64,000 nt of DNA from CBDDBX01 sp965225955 (GTDB lineage: Bacteria; Acidobacteriota; Aminicenantia; UBA2199): NCBI GenBank assembly GCA_965225955.1, contig CBDDBX010000032.1:146449-210448 (forward strand), in the 5' to 3' direction. Of the stretch, positions 8,840-18,939 are shown one piece after another. The position numbers were made by a program, and so were the translations under genes. The first letter of the stretch is position 1, and every line of letters starts with the position of its first letter. The notes beneath the pieces were generated by a model. The model searched no databases. It was not told where the DNA came from and was given only the letters and a program-made list of their open reading frames with translations.

Positions 8840-11800
8840 ATGAAAAAGTTTTTTCTCATGACAGTTCTTATGCTGTCAGTGCTGTTTCTGGGAGCTCAGG
8901 AACAGTCGGGAGAATTTGTTGGAGCCGTGCTACTTGAAGATGGCTCTGCAGTTCCTGGTGTTACAGTTACAGTTAAAGGTACAAATCTGGTTGGTGAAAG
9001 AACATCAGTTTCAGATGAAAATGGTAAATACCGTTTTCCTCTTCTGCCACCTGGTACCTATACAATTAAGTTTAGTCTTGAAGGCTTTAAACAGGTTGTA
9101 AGAAAAGGCGTCGTACTTGAAATAGGTAAAACTCTGAAAGTTGACGGTGTTCTTCAGGCTGGTGCCATTCAGGAAGAGGTTCTCGTTGAAGGTGCATCAC
9201 CAATCGTTGATGTAAGAAAGAGTTCAACTGCTACAAATCTCACGAAAGAAGTAATTACAAAGCTGCCTAAAGGCAGGGATTTTACCGGTGTTATTGCTAC
9301 TCAGGCTGGTGTTAACTTTGAATCAGGAGGAGGCGGTGATGGCTTCTCTTTTGATGGTGCCAGTTCATCAGAAAACACATTCTTTGTTGATGGTATGAAT
9401 ACAACCAATACGTATTCAGGTGTTTCAGGTCAGAGAGTTGACTACGATTCAGTTGAAGAGGTACAGGTTAAATCATCTGGTTATAATGCAGAGTATGGTG
9501 GTTCAATGGGTGGAGTTGTGTCAGTTATTACCAAAAGTGGTGGTAACGAGTTTCATGGTGGATTAACAGTATATTATGAAAACAGATCACTGAAATCAAA
9601 ACCAAGAAAACTTTTAAGATACGATCCAAATGACACTGCTCACAATACAGCTGAATATTTCCAGCCATACAAAGATAAAGGTTATGGTATTGAACCTGGC
9701 TTCAATCTTGGTGGATATATTATTAAAGACAGATTGTGGTTCTTTACATCACTTATTCCCAGATTCTCAAAAGTAACAAGGCCAGCTTACTTTGAAGAAG
9801 AGCCTGAGCATAATAAAGAAGAGTTTGACCAGACCTGGAAATATTTCAAAGGTTCAGCAAAGATTACTGCTGCTCTGACAAATAATCTGAGACTGAGTGT
9901 GAGTGGTTCTATTAATAACTATAAGTATGAAGGCAGTCTTCCAACTCAGAGTGGAACAAGTTCATACAGTTCAATTGTTTCAAGTAAAGAGAGTGGAACT
10001 ACCAGAACCAATTTTACAGTAGCTGGTGGACTTGACTATTCTCTGGGTAACAATCTCTTTATTAATGTTTCCGGTGGATTTTTCCGTTCAAATGCTTACG
10101 ATTCAGGAACACTTCCTGAGCTGTCAAGCTTCCTGTACTTCTATAACCCCAACAAACAGTTTGATATTGATGAAAACCTGAAACACGGGACAGGTACAGT
10201 ACACGGTTCTGTTGCAGGTCGTTCAAGAAATGTAAGGGATATTTCAGAAAGATTATCTCTGAAAGGCGACCTTACTTACTACTTCAATGCCGGTGGTGAG
10301 CACGTAGCTAAAGTAGGTTTCTCCTGGGCCAATGTAACAATGGACAGATTACAGGGTAATGTAAGAGAGAGATGGTACTTCAACTGGAAGAATGGAGATC
10401 AGAACGATACTTATGAATTACCTGACGGAACTGTAATTCCTCTGGATTATGGTTATGCTTTTGCTTATACATATGGTGAAAATGGTAAACTTGATACAGA
10501 CAGATGGGCATTTTACCTGCAGGACAGCTGGACTATAGGTAACAATTTTACACTTAATTTTGGTGTAAGATTTGAAAAAGAAGAGATGCCGTCAATGGAT
10601 AAAGAGCAGCCTCAGGCAGCTTTTAAGTTCGGTTTCTTTGATAAAATTGCACCAAGAGTAGGTTTTGCTTACGATTTCAACGGAGACGGCAAGAACAAAC
10701 TCTTTGGTAGTTTTGGTATCTACTACGATGTTATGAAGCTTGCAATGGCAGTCAATTCATTCGGTGGCGGTAAGATGTATTATTCATACTATAATATTGC
10801 TGATCCTGACTGGACAAAATATATCGACAAAACAGGATGGTACTGGTCAGGCTCCAAAGATCCGGTTAATGGCGGTGAACTTCTTGAAATCGTAAATGGA
10901 AGAGAACCATCTTTTGATCTGATTCAGCCTGATATGAAACCTTACTCAAAGATGGAACTTTCACTGGGTTATCAGAGAGAACTCAGAGATAATCTGTCAT
11001 TTACAGCGAGATTCCTTCATAACAGAATTCTTAATGCTATTGAGGATATCGGTGTTAAAATCGGTTCAACTGAGAACTTTTTTATTGGAAACCCCGGATC
11101 AGACTGGATTAATAAGAAGTTTGCTGAAGCTGGTGAAGCCGGAACAATTCCAGAAGGAAGAAAATGCCCTGACCCTAAAAGAGAGTACTACTCATTACAG
11201 CTTAGTCTGGATAAGAAATTCTCTGACAACTGGTTAGGTGGTGTTTCTGTTAATTTCAGTAGCCTGAAAGGTAACTTCTCAGGTCTTGCAAGTACTGATG
11301 AAGATAACAGACAGGATCCTAATGTAGCAAGATATTTTGATGCATGGTTCCTTCACTATGATTCACAGATGAGATCTTCAGATGGCGTTCTGCCAACTGA
11401 CAGACCTATAGATGTAAAACTCTATGGAGCATACACATTTGATTTTGGTTTAACTCTTGGTTTTAATGCATATGGAAGAAGTGGTACTCCGATATCAACA
11501 ACTATAGATCTTAATAGTCAGGATGGTTACTATCCAAACGGCAGAGGAGATCAGGGACGTACTCCGTTTATCTGGCAGGTTGACCTTTATGCTGAGTATG
11601 AATTTGAACTCTCAAACAAGATCAAAATGAACTTCAATGTTAATATAACCAATCTTACAAACAATAAGATTGCCCGCATGAAATACAATGGCATAGTAAA
11701 TGACAAAACAACTATGACCAATGAAGAAATTGTTGCAGGATACGATCTTGATGAAGCCATACAGAAAGAGGGCTGGTCACTTAACCCACTCTATCTTAAA

Positions 11801-11857
11801 GAGTATCGTTTCATGCCTCCAATGGAAATCAGATTCGGAGCAAAACTGAGTTTCTGA
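8840..11857 (+). CDS. Oar-type TonB-dependent receptor R2
   Basis: 1005 residues with the R1 architecture: signal peptide ending FLGAQ, regulatory-like domain, plug and barrel ending GAKLSF. Together with R6 it forms a second subgroup. After the plug both lack RKLRGNPR, both carry a Gly/His-rich loop (HGTGTVHGSV here, HGAGTANGV in R6) where R1/R3/R4/R5 have HHIGNW or HHIANW, and both end in a PP-x-EIRFGAKLSF strand. These are barrel-loop differences, so ligand specificity probably differs from the R1 group. Start set by AAAGGAGG 7 bases upstream. Confidence 0.9.
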   Translation: MKKFFLMTVLMLSVLFLGAQEQSGEFVGAVLLEDGSAVPGVTVTVKGTNLVGERTSVSDENGKYRFPLLPPGTYTIKFSLEGFKQVVRKGVVLEIGKTLKVDGVLQAGAIQEEVLVEGASPIVDVRKSSTATNLTKEVITKLPKGRDFTGVIATQAGVNFESGGGGDGFSFDGASSSENTFFVDGMNTTNTYSGVSGQRVDYDSVEEVQVKSSGYNAEYGGSMGGVVSVITKSGGNEFHGGLTVYYENRSLKSKPRKLLRYDPNDTAHNTAEYFQPYKDKGYGIEPGFNLGGYIIKDRLWFFTSLIPRFSKVTRPAYFEEEPEHNKEEFDQTWKYFKGSAKITAALTNNLRLSVSGSINNYKYEGSLPTQSGTSSYSSIVSSKESGTTRTNFTVAGGLDYSLGNNLFINVSGGFFRSNAYDSGTLPELSSFLYFYNPNKQFDIDENLKHGTGTVHGSVAGRSRNVRDISERLSLKGDLTYYFNAGGEHVAKVGFSWANVTMDRLQGNVRERWYFNWKNGDQNDTYELPDGTVIPLDYGYAFAYTYGENGKLDTDRWAFYLQDSWTIGNNFTLNFGVRFEKEEMPSMDKEQPQAAFKFGFFDKIAPRVGFAYDFNGDGKNKLFGSFGIYYDVMKLAMAVNSFGGGKMYYSYYNIADPDWTKYIDKTGWYWSGSKDPVNGGELLEIVNGREPSFDLIQPDMKPYSKMELSLGYQRELRDNLSFTARFLHNRILNAIEDIGVKIGSTENFFIGNPGSDWINKKFAEAGEAGTIPEGRKCPDPKREYYSLQLSLDKKFSDNWLGGVSVNFSSLKGNFSGLASTDEDNRQDPNVARYFDAWFLHYDSQMRSSDGVLPTDRPIDVKLYGAYTFDFGLTLGFNAYGRSGTPISTTIDLNSQDGYYPNGRGDQGRTPFIWQVDLYAEYEFELSNKIKMNFNVNITNLTNNKIARMKYNGIVNDKTTMTNEEIVAGYDLDEAIQKEGWSLNPLYLKEYRFMPPMEIRFGAKLSF

Positions 11858-11885
11858 TACAGACAGATAAATATTTGAATAATAT

Positions 11886-11918
11886 AGCCCGGAGTAAAAC
11901 TCCGGGCTTTGTTTATTT
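11886..11918 (+). terminator. Intrinsic terminator of R2
   Basis: AGCCCGGAGT pairs with ACTCCGGGCT (10 bp, AAA loop), followed by TTGTTTATTTT. Confidence 0.85.
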
Positions 11919-12090
11919 TGTTTTCACACCTCTTAATCTTTAGCCTCTTCTATAGCCTTTAATGCACGGTTCCATTACTTATAACTGATTTATACTTCAG
12001 CTTTATCTTATTTTATGGTATGGATATACTGTACTCTCTTTCAGATAAGAGTTGTGTATTGTAAGATATTTAGCGGGAGAACCATCGGTG

Positions 12091-15000
12091 TTGAGGCTTA
12101 TTACTATATTAATTACGGGGTTATTGCTCTGTTCTACAGCTGCGATGTCTCAGGAACAGTCTGGTGAACTGATAGGAACAGTCAGACTGGAAGATGGAAG
12201 TGCTGTATCTGATGTATCTGTTCTTCTGGAAGGCACAAATCTTATAGGAAACCGTAAATATATAACCGATGAGAAGGGGCAATACCGGTTCCCTCTACTA
12301 CCGCCGGGTAATTACACTGTTACATTAACTCTGGAGGGTTTCAAGCAGGTGGTAAGAAAAGGGATTGTGCTGGAAGTAGGCAGAATACTCAAACTGGATG
12401 TGGTAATGCCTGCCGGAGCAGTAAGAGATGAGATCGTTCTTTATGGTGCTTCTCCTATTATTGATGTCAGAAAAAACGCAATCACTTCAAATATAACCAA
12501 AGCTGCAATATCTAAATTACCCAAAAGAAGAGATTTTACAGGTGTTGTTGCTACTCAGGCGGGAATTAACTATGAAGGAACTGAAAATGCCGGAGGTTTT
12601 TCATTTAATGGTGCAAGTTTATCAGAAAACACATTCTTTGTTGATGGTATGAATACAACTGATACAGAAAATGGATTTTCAGGTCAGCGTGTTGATTATG
12701 ATTCTGTGGAAGAAGTACAGATGAAGTCTTCAGGTTCAGCAGCTGAGTATGGTGGGTCAATGGGAGGAGTAATCTCGGTTATAACCAGAAGCGGAGGAAA
12801 CAGGTTTCACGGATCTCTGAGTATTTACTATGAAAATAGAAAACTGAGAGGAAATCCCCGTGAAATACTGATGCTGGACCCTGTAAAGAATTATGAAGCT
12901 TATTATATTAAACCTTATAAAGACAGAGGATACTCTTTTGAACCTGGCATATCTCTTGGTGGATATATTATTAAAGACAGCCTCTGGTTCTTCACATCTA
13001 TTATTCCTCAGTTTGAGAAAATTAACAGGCCGGGGCGCTTTATTGAAAATCCAGAATATGATAGAGCAATTTTTACCTTCAAAAGAAGAATATTCAAAGG
13101 AACAGGGAAACTGACAGCTGTAATTTCAAATAATCTGAGATTGAGTCTGAGTGGAACATTTAATCATGTTAAAAAAGAGGGGGCGTTACCTCTTCAGAGT
13201 GGCAGTACTGCATATGTAACTGCATTGAATATGAAATACCAGGGGAGAAAAATACCGATTGATACTTTTTCAGGGAACCTCGACTATTTAATTAACAGCA
13301 ATCTCTTTCTAAACATTTCAGGTGGATCTTACAGAACCAATGAATACGATTCAAATGGACCAGTACCCATAACCAGATTGAGATTTAATAACTCAAATTC
13401 TCATATCCCGGGTGTTATTCATCATGCGGGAAACTGGCATAATAGCTCCTGGGATCAGCTCAATGCAGATATTAGAGCTGTATCAAGAAGGATATCTCTG
13501 AAAGGAGATCTCACATATTACTTCAGTTTTAAAGGGGAGCATGTAGTGAAAACCGGTTTATCCTGGTCCAATGTGAGCCTTGATAAGTTCAGGGGAGTAG
13601 CAAAAGAGTACTGGTATTTCCACTGGAAAAATGGAGACCGGTTTGATACTTATGTAAAATCAGATGGCACAGAGGTTCCTCTGGACTATGGTTATGTAAG
13701 ATCATATGCATATGGTGAGAATGGTAAACTTGATACAGACAGGTGGGCTTTCTATATACAGGATAGCTGGACTATTGCTGATAAGCTGACTATTAATTAT
13801 GGCTTAAGATTTGAAAACGAGGATATGCCGTCAATGGACAAGGATCAGCCGGATGCAGCTTTCAGGTTTGGATTCTTTGACAAAATAGCACCAAGAATAG
13901 GTTTTGTGTACGATTTCAACGGAGATGGTAATAATAAACTCTTTGGTAGTTTTGGTCTATATTATGATGTCATGAAGCTCTCTATGGCAACAAGTGCATT
14001 TGGTGGTGTTAAGTATGTGATGAGTTACTATAATATAGCTGATCCGGACTGGACAAAATATGAGGATGCTGAGAGTCAGTTCTGGAGTGGTTCTGAAGGT
14101 CCTGTAGTCGGAGGGGAGCTTCTTGAGACAGTTAATATGCGTACTCCTTCATTTAGCCTTGTGCAACCAGATATGGAACCTTTCTCAAAAGTGGAGGTTT
14201 CTCTCGGTTATCAGAAGAAGCTTGGAAATTCTCTGATGCTAACAGTAAGAGGTCTCTACAACAGTATTATTAATGCTGTGGAAGATGTCGGTATCAGAAT
14301 GAATGGAACCAGCAGATATTTTATAGGTAATCCGGGATCTGCCTGGATCAATAAAAAATATAGAGAGGCTGCTGTAAAAGGACATATACCATATGGGCGT
14401 AAATGCCCTTCCCCCAAAAGGAGGTACTATTCTCTGCAGGTAAATTTTGATAAGAAGTTCTCAAACAGATGGCTGGGAGGATTTTCACTGACATTCAGTC
14501 GTTTATGGGGAAACTTTTCAGGACTGGCAAGTACTGATGAAGCCGGAAGACAGGATCCAAATGTTCAGAAGTATTTTGACTCATGGTTTATTCATTATGA
14601 TTCAAAACTTGATGAATCTACAGGACTGCTTCCAACAGACAGACCATTTCAGGCCAAAATATATGGTGCCTACTCATTTGATTCAGGTTTTACAATTGGC
14701 TTTAACATGATTGCAGGCTCAGGTACTCCTATATCAAGGTCTATTGAGATTAACGGACAGGATGGTTACTATCCTGATGGTCGTAAATCTGATGGCCGGA
14801 CTCCATTCTACTGGCAGGCAGATCTCTATATTGAGTATTCAGTTAAACTAACTGATAAAGTGAATCTCAACCTCAACATGAATATTACAAACATTACTGA
14901 TAATAAGATTGCACGGAGCAAATACAATCTTATGACTGAAGAGCTTGTTAATCTGACAAATGAAGAGCTTATGAAAGGATTTGATTCTGAAAAACTCCTT

Positions 15001-15096
15001 GAAACCCGCGGATATGTGAAAGATCCACGTTTCCTTATGAAGAACTCTTTTCAACCACCATTACAGGTAATGTTTGGAGTAAGACTCAGTTTTTGA
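12091..15096 (+). CDS. Oar-type TonB-dependent receptor R3, probably silent or poorly expressed
   Basis: About 1001 residues of intact receptor: signal peptide RLITILITGLLLCSTAAMSQ, regulatory-like domain, plug and barrel ending GVRLSF. Nothing is frameshifted. The start is uncertain: TTG at 12091 or GTG at 12088 aligns best with the paralogs, with only a poor ribosome site (CGGGAG); an upstream in-frame TTG at 12052 would add 13 unlikely residues. Unlike the other seven receptors it has no GG-N10-GC promoter in the 233 bases upstream and no hairpin behind. Substitutions are also more frequent (MPAGAVRDEIVLYG, KLPKRRDF) and codons such as ATA and AGG commoner. Blocks identical to R4 (14494-14615, 14740-14795) suggest exchange. 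Confidence 0.82.
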   Translation: MRLITILITGLLLCSTAAMSQEQSGELIGTVRLEDGSAVSDVSVLLEGTNLIGNRKYITDEKGQYRFPLLPPGNYTVTLTLEGFKQVVRKGIVLEVGRILKLDVVMPAGAVRDEIVLYGASPIIDVRKNAITSNITKAAISKLPKRRDFTGVVATQAGINYEGTENAGGFSFNGASLSENTFFVDGMNTTDTENGFSGQRVDYDSVEEVQMKSSGSAAEYGGSMGGVISVITRSGGNRFHGSLSIYYENRKLRGNPREILMLDPVKNYEAYYIKPYKDRGYSFEPGISLGGYIIKDSLWFFTSIIPQFEKINRPGRFIENPEYDRAIFTFKRRIFKGTGKLTAVISNNLRLSLSGTFNHVKKEGALPLQSGSTAYVTALNMKYQGRKIPIDTFSGNLDYLINSNLFLNISGGSYRTNEYDSNGPVPITRLRFNNSNSHIPGVIHHAGNWHNSSWDQLNADIRAVSRRISLKGDLTYYFSFKGEHVVKTGLSWSNVSLDKFRGVAKEYWYFHWKNGDRFDTYVKSDGTEVPLDYGYVRSYAYGENGKLDTDRWAFYIQDSWTIADKLTINYGLRFENEDMPSMDKDQPDAAFRFGFFDKIAPRIGFVYDFNGDGNNKLFGSFGLYYDVMKLSMATSAFGGVKYVMSYYNIADPDWTKYEDAESQFWSGSEGPVVGGELLETVNMRTPSFSLVQPDMEPFSKVEVSLGYQKKLGNSLMLTVRGLYNSIINAVEDVGIRMNGTSRYFIGNPGSAWINKKYREAAVKGHIPYGRKCPSPKRRYYSLQVNFDKKFSNRWLGGFSLTFSRLWGNFSGLASTDEAGRQDPNVQKYFDSWFIHYDSKLDESTGLLPTDRPFQAKIYGAYSFDSGFTIGFNMIAGSGTPISRSIEINGQDGYYPDGRKSDGRTPFYWQADLYIEYSVKLTDKVNLNLNMNITNITDNKIARSKYNLMTEELVNLTNEELMKGFDSEKLLETRGYVKDPRFLMKNSFQPPLQVMFGVRLSF

Positions 15097-15387
15097 TAGA
15101 GATGTAGTCTTTTAATCAATACAAGCTTCCTCTAGTGCAGAATTTCTCCAAATTGGGTTGTATTATGAATTTTGTTCATTGTAATTGAATTGCACGTAAT
15201 TACGTACATAAATTGGTTGATTAATATTAAAATTCTGAAAAAGGTAGTTATATCCGTCTTTTACAGTTCATAAATTTTGGTTGGCCTTTCAAAAAAATGG
15301 ATTGTGAATTTAATTTATTTGTTATGGTAATTTTACATTTTGAACTGACCCCTTTTTTTATAATATTCATGACATTATTTCAGTTAG
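15097..15387. other. R3-R4 spacer without terminator
   Basis: Part of a 394-base gap. There is no GC-rich hairpin after R3; the best pairing is AATACAA/TTGTATT with a loop of over 30 bases. It has CAAAAAAATGGATTGTG at 15289-15305, also seen as CAAAAAAATGGATTGCA before R5. No ORF. Confidence 0.5.
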
Positions 15388-15394
15388 TTGTCAC
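15388..15394 (+). promoter_or_regulatory. TTGTCAC box upstream of the R4 sigma-54 promoter
   Basis: TTGTCAC ends 24 bases before the TGG at 15419, the same distance as at R1 and R5. Confidence 0.5.
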
Positions 15395-15418
15395 AAGTTT
15401 GATGAAATCAGGTAAATA

Positions 15419-15434
15419 TGGAACTTCTATTGCA
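15419..15434 (+). promoter_or_regulatory. Sigma-54 promoter of R4
   Basis: TGGAACTTCTATTGCAAT: GG at 15420-15421 and GC at 15432-15433, 10-base spacing. It lies about 57 bases before the R4 start. Confidence 0.75.
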
Positions 15435-15490
15435 ATTGTAAATATTCACTGGTTTAAGTGAATAAATTAATTTGCAAAGGAGGTCGACTG

Positions 15491-18400
15491 ATGAGAAAGT
15501 TCATTATTTCATTAGTCATGGTCACATTACTCTGTACAGGCGCCATTTTTGGGCAGGAGCAGTCCGGTGAGTTCATCGGTACAGTTATGCTTGAAGATGG
15601 TTCTGTAGTTCCAGGAGTATCTGTGTCTGTAAAAGGTACCAATCTTGTTGGTGCCAGAACATCTGTTTCAGATGAGAACGGTAAATACCGTTTCCCCGCT
15701 CTTCCCCCGGGAACTTATACTATTACTTTTACTCTGGAAGGGTTTAAGCAGGTAGTAAGAAAAGGGGTTGTTCTTGAGGTAGGCAAAACTCTTAAACTTG
15801 ATGGAGTTATGCAGGCAGGGGCTATTCAGGAAGAGGTTCTTGTTGAAGGTGCATCACCGCTGGTAGATGTCAGAAAAAGCTCTATTGCTACAAACATGAC
15901 AAAAGAGACAATTTCCAAACTTCCGAAAGGAAGGAATTTCACCGGAGTTATTACAACACAGGCGGGTGTTAATTATGAAGATGGTGAAACTGCGGGAGGT
16001 TACTCTTTTGATGGAGCAAGTGCTTCAGAGAATACTTTTTTTGTAGATGGTATGAACACTACAACTGCAGAAACAGGAACATCTGGTCAGCGGGTTGACT
16101 ACGATTCTGTTGAAGAGGTTCAGGTAAAATCTTCAGGTTATGCTGCAGAATACGGCGGATCTATGGGTGGTGTTATATCTGTTATTACTAAATCAGGTGG
16201 TAACGAATTTCACGGTGATCTTAACGTTTATTATGAAACAAGAAAACTGAGAGGAAACCCAAGAAAAATTCTTATGCTGAATCCTGAGAATGAGAAAGAG
16301 GCTATGTATATAACTCCATATAAAGATAAAGGGTATTCTCTGGAACCCGGTATCTCCCTTGGAGGTTATATTATTAAGGACAGATTGTGGTTCTTCACCT
16401 CTTTTATTCCTCAGTTTGAAAAAATTGAGAGACCAGGTCGTTTTACTGAAACTCCCGAACATGATAAAGAGATCTTTACTTTTAAAAGAAGAAGACTCAA
16501 AGGTTCAGCCAAACTTACAGCTGCAATTTCAAATAATCTGAGATTGAGTTTAAGTGCTGCAATCAACCATGTTAAAAGAGAAGGGGATCTGCCTCTCAGA
16601 AGTGGCAGAACATCTTACGGCACAACAGCTACTATGAAAGACTGGGGTAAAACCAATCCCGGAATAACTCTTTCCGGTAGTCTGGATTACTCAATCGGAA
16701 ACAATGCTTTTCTGAATGTTTCAGGTGGTTATTACAGAACCAATGAGTACGATTCAGGTAATGAAGCTGATCCTGTAACACGTTTGAGATTTAAAAATTC
16801 AAACTCCCATATTCCTGATGTAGAACACCATATTGCAAACTGGAGTAATATCTCATGGGCACAGCTTAATGCGGATGTAAGAGATATTTCTGAAAGAAAA
16901 TCTCTGAAAGGTGACTTTACCTACTATTTTAATGCAGGTGGTGAGCATGTAGCAAAAGCTGGTATTGCATGGTCAAATGTCGGACTGGATAAGTTTAATG
17001 GTGTTGCTGAAAATTACTGGTACTTCTACTGGAAAAATGGTGACAAATATGACTCATATGAGAAAGCTGATGGTACTGTAGTACCTGTGGATTATGGTTA
17101 TGTAAGATCATACGTTTATGGTGAAAATGGCAAACTGGACACAGACAGATGGGCTTTCTATCTTCAGGATAGCTGGACTATTGGCAATAATCTGACAATC
17201 AACTATGGCGTCAGATTTGAAAAAGAGGATATGCCATCTTTCTCAAAAGACCATCCTGAAGCAGCATTTAAATTCGATTTCTTCGATAAAATTGCTCCAA
17301 GAGTAGGTTTTGCCTATGATCTTAAAGGTGATGGAAAAGATAAAATCTTCGGTAGCTTTGGTCTCTATTATGATGTTATGAAACTCTCAATGGCTACAGG
17401 GGCATTTGGTGGAGCTCAGTATGTAGTAAGTTACTATAATATTACTGATCCTGACTGGAAAAAGTATGCAGATGCTTCAAGTCACTACTGGACAGGTTCA
17501 ACTGCTCCTGTAGTGGGTGGTGAACTGATTGAATCAATCAACAAGCGTGTTCCTTCATTTAATCTGGTTCAGCCGGATATGAAACCATACTCAAAAATGG
17601 AAATATCTCTTGGTTATCAGAAGATGCTGAAAGAAGATCTGTCTCTGACAGTGAGATTCCTGCACAATAGAATTCTGAATGCTATTGAAGATATTGGTGT
17701 AAGAATCGGAGCAGATGAACACTACTATATTGGTAACCCTGGTTCAGACTGGATTAATGAACAGTACAAAAAATCTGCAGCAGAAGGACATATACCAGCA
17801 GGACGTACCTGCCCTGACCCTAAGAGAGAGTACTATTCTCTTCAGTTTAACTTCGACAAGAAGTTTTCAAATAACTGGCTTGGTGGCCTTTCTCTGACTT
17901 TCAGTCGTTTATGGGGAAACTTTTCAGGACTGGCAAGTACTGATGAAGCCGGAAGACAGGATCCAAATGTTCAGAAGTATTTTGACTCATGGTTTATTCA
18001 TTATGATTCAAAACTTGATGAGTCTACAGGACTGCTTCCTACAGATCGTCCGCTTCAGGCAAAAGTATATGGTGCATATACTTTCGACTTCGGTTTAACT
18101 GTTGGTTTTAATGTCATGGCAAGCTCTGGTACTCCTGTATCAAGATCTATTGAGATTAACGGACAGGATGGTTACTATCCTGATGGTCGTAAATCTGATG
18201 GTCGGACTCCATTCTACTGGCAGGCTGATATGTATGTTGAGTACGCTATGAACCTTACAGATAAGGTAAAACTTAATCTGAATGTTAATATAACCAATAT
18301 TACAGATAATAAAATTGCCAGAAACAGGTATAACCTTATGACTGAGGAAGTCGTTAATCTGACAAATGATGAGATAGTTAAAGGGTTTGACTCAGAAGAG

Positions 18401-18502
18401 CTTCTTAAAACAGGGGGATATGCTAAAGATCCAAGATTCCTGATGAAAAGTTTCTTCCAGCCTCCAATACAGATAATGTTTGGAGCAAAACTCAGTTTCT
18501 GA
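15491..18502 (+). CDS. Oar-type TonB-dependent receptor R4
   Basis: 1003 residues from the ATG preceded by AAAGGAGG; an in-frame GTG 33 bases upstream has no ribosome site and would spoil the signal peptide (1-22, ending IFGQ). Same domain order as R1: CarboxypepD-regulatory-like domain, EEVLVEG box, plug with GGSMGGVISVITKSGG, barrel to GAKLSF. Closest to R5 and R1 in protein sequence, but it shares a 122-bp nucleotide block (17900-18021) and a 56-bp block with R3. This points to gene conversion between neighbours. Substrate unknown. Confidence 0.9.
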   Translation: MRKFIISLVMVTLLCTGAIFGQEQSGEFIGTVMLEDGSVVPGVSVSVKGTNLVGARTSVSDENGKYRFPALPPGTYTITFTLEGFKQVVRKGVVLEVGKTLKLDGVMQAGAIQEEVLVEGASPLVDVRKSSIATNMTKETISKLPKGRNFTGVITTQAGVNYEDGETAGGYSFDGASASENTFFVDGMNTTTAETGTSGQRVDYDSVEEVQVKSSGYAAEYGGSMGGVISVITKSGGNEFHGDLNVYYETRKLRGNPRKILMLNPENEKEAMYITPYKDKGYSLEPGISLGGYIIKDRLWFFTSFIPQFEKIERPGRFTETPEHDKEIFTFKRRRLKGSAKLTAAISNNLRLSLSAAINHVKREGDLPLRSGRTSYGTTATMKDWGKTNPGITLSGSLDYSIGNNAFLNVSGGYYRTNEYDSGNEADPVTRLRFKNSNSHIPDVEHHIANWSNISWAQLNADVRDISERKSLKGDFTYYFNAGGEHVAKAGIAWSNVGLDKFNGVAENYWYFYWKNGDKYDSYEKADGTVVPVDYGYVRSYVYGENGKLDTDRWAFYLQDSWTIGNNLTINYGVRFEKEDMPSFSKDHPEAAFKFDFFDKIAPRVGFAYDLKGDGKDKIFGSFGLYYDVMKLSMATGAFGGAQYVVSYYNITDPDWKKYADASSHYWTGSTAPVVGGELIESINKRVPSFNLVQPDMKPYSKMEISLGYQKMLKEDLSLTVRFLHNRILNAIEDIGVRIGADEHYYIGNPGSDWINEQYKKSAAEGHIPAGRTCPDPKREYYSLQFNFDKKFSNNWLGGLSLTFSRLWGNFSGLASTDEAGRQDPNVQKYFDSWFIHYDSKLDESTGLLPTDRPLQAKVYGAYTFDFGLTVGFNVMASSGTPVSRSIEINGQDGYYPDGRKSDGRTPFYWQADMYVEYAMNLTDKVKLNLNVNITNITDNKIARNRYNLMTEEVVNLTNDEIVKGFDSEELLKTGGYAKDPRFLMKSFFQPPIQIMFGAKLSF

Positions 18503-18530
18503 TCAGTAAATAAGTAATGCTTAATTATAT

Positions 18531-18558
18531 AACCCGGGGTACAGCCCCGGGTTCTTCT
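18531..18558 (+). terminator. Intrinsic terminator of R4
   Basis: AACCCGGGG pairs with CCCCGGGTT (9 bp, 5-base loop), followed by CTTCT. Confidence 0.8.
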
Positions 18559-18817
18559 ATAACTTTCACCAGAATTTATTCAGAAAGCTGAAGCTTTTCA
18601 GTAAAGTGAAGCTCTTTCAGGGTAAAATCCATCTGAAACTCTGTTCTGATGAAGATTAGTGGGGGTTAGTTGTGTTTTTATACAAAGAGCCGGGTTTTAA
18701 TCAAAAAAAATATGCAGGAATACAAAAAAATGGATTGCAGATTTTTGTGATTAAATTTTTTGATTCAATTAATCTTAATATCACTTCAAAACGATGTTTT
18801 GTAACAGCAATAATTCG
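18559..18817. other. R4-R5 spacer
   Basis: Part of a 437-base gap without an ORF. It contains the A-rich CAAAAAAATGGATTGCA motif (18723-18739) shared with the R4 leader. Nothing else was recognised. Confidence 0.5.
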
Positions 18818-18825
18818 TTTGTCAC
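18818..18825 (+). promoter_or_regulatory. TTTGTCAC box upstream of the R5 sigma-54 promoter
   Basis: TTTGTCAC ends 24 bases before TGG at 18850, exactly as at R1. Confidence 0.5.
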
Positions 18826-18849
18826 ATAAACTTTAATGTATCAGATTTC

Positions 18850-18866
18850 TGGCAGGGCAATTGCAA
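18850..18866 (+). promoter_or_regulatory. Sigma-54 promoter of R5
   Basis: TGGCAGGGCAATTGCAA: GG at 18851-18852 and GC at 18863-18864, 10-base spacing, with a full TTGCAA -12 element. One of the best matches in the window. Confidence 0.85.
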
Positions 18867-18939
18867 TCCAGTATAGTGATCGGAAAATACAAATTTTCGG
18901 ATTGAATATTTAGTTAATTACTATAAAGGAGGTAGACTA

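Noticed and set aside
12000..12050. Sigma-70 promoter for R3 (TATACT at about 12025)
   Set aside because: No -35 partner at suitable distance; too weak to report as a feature.
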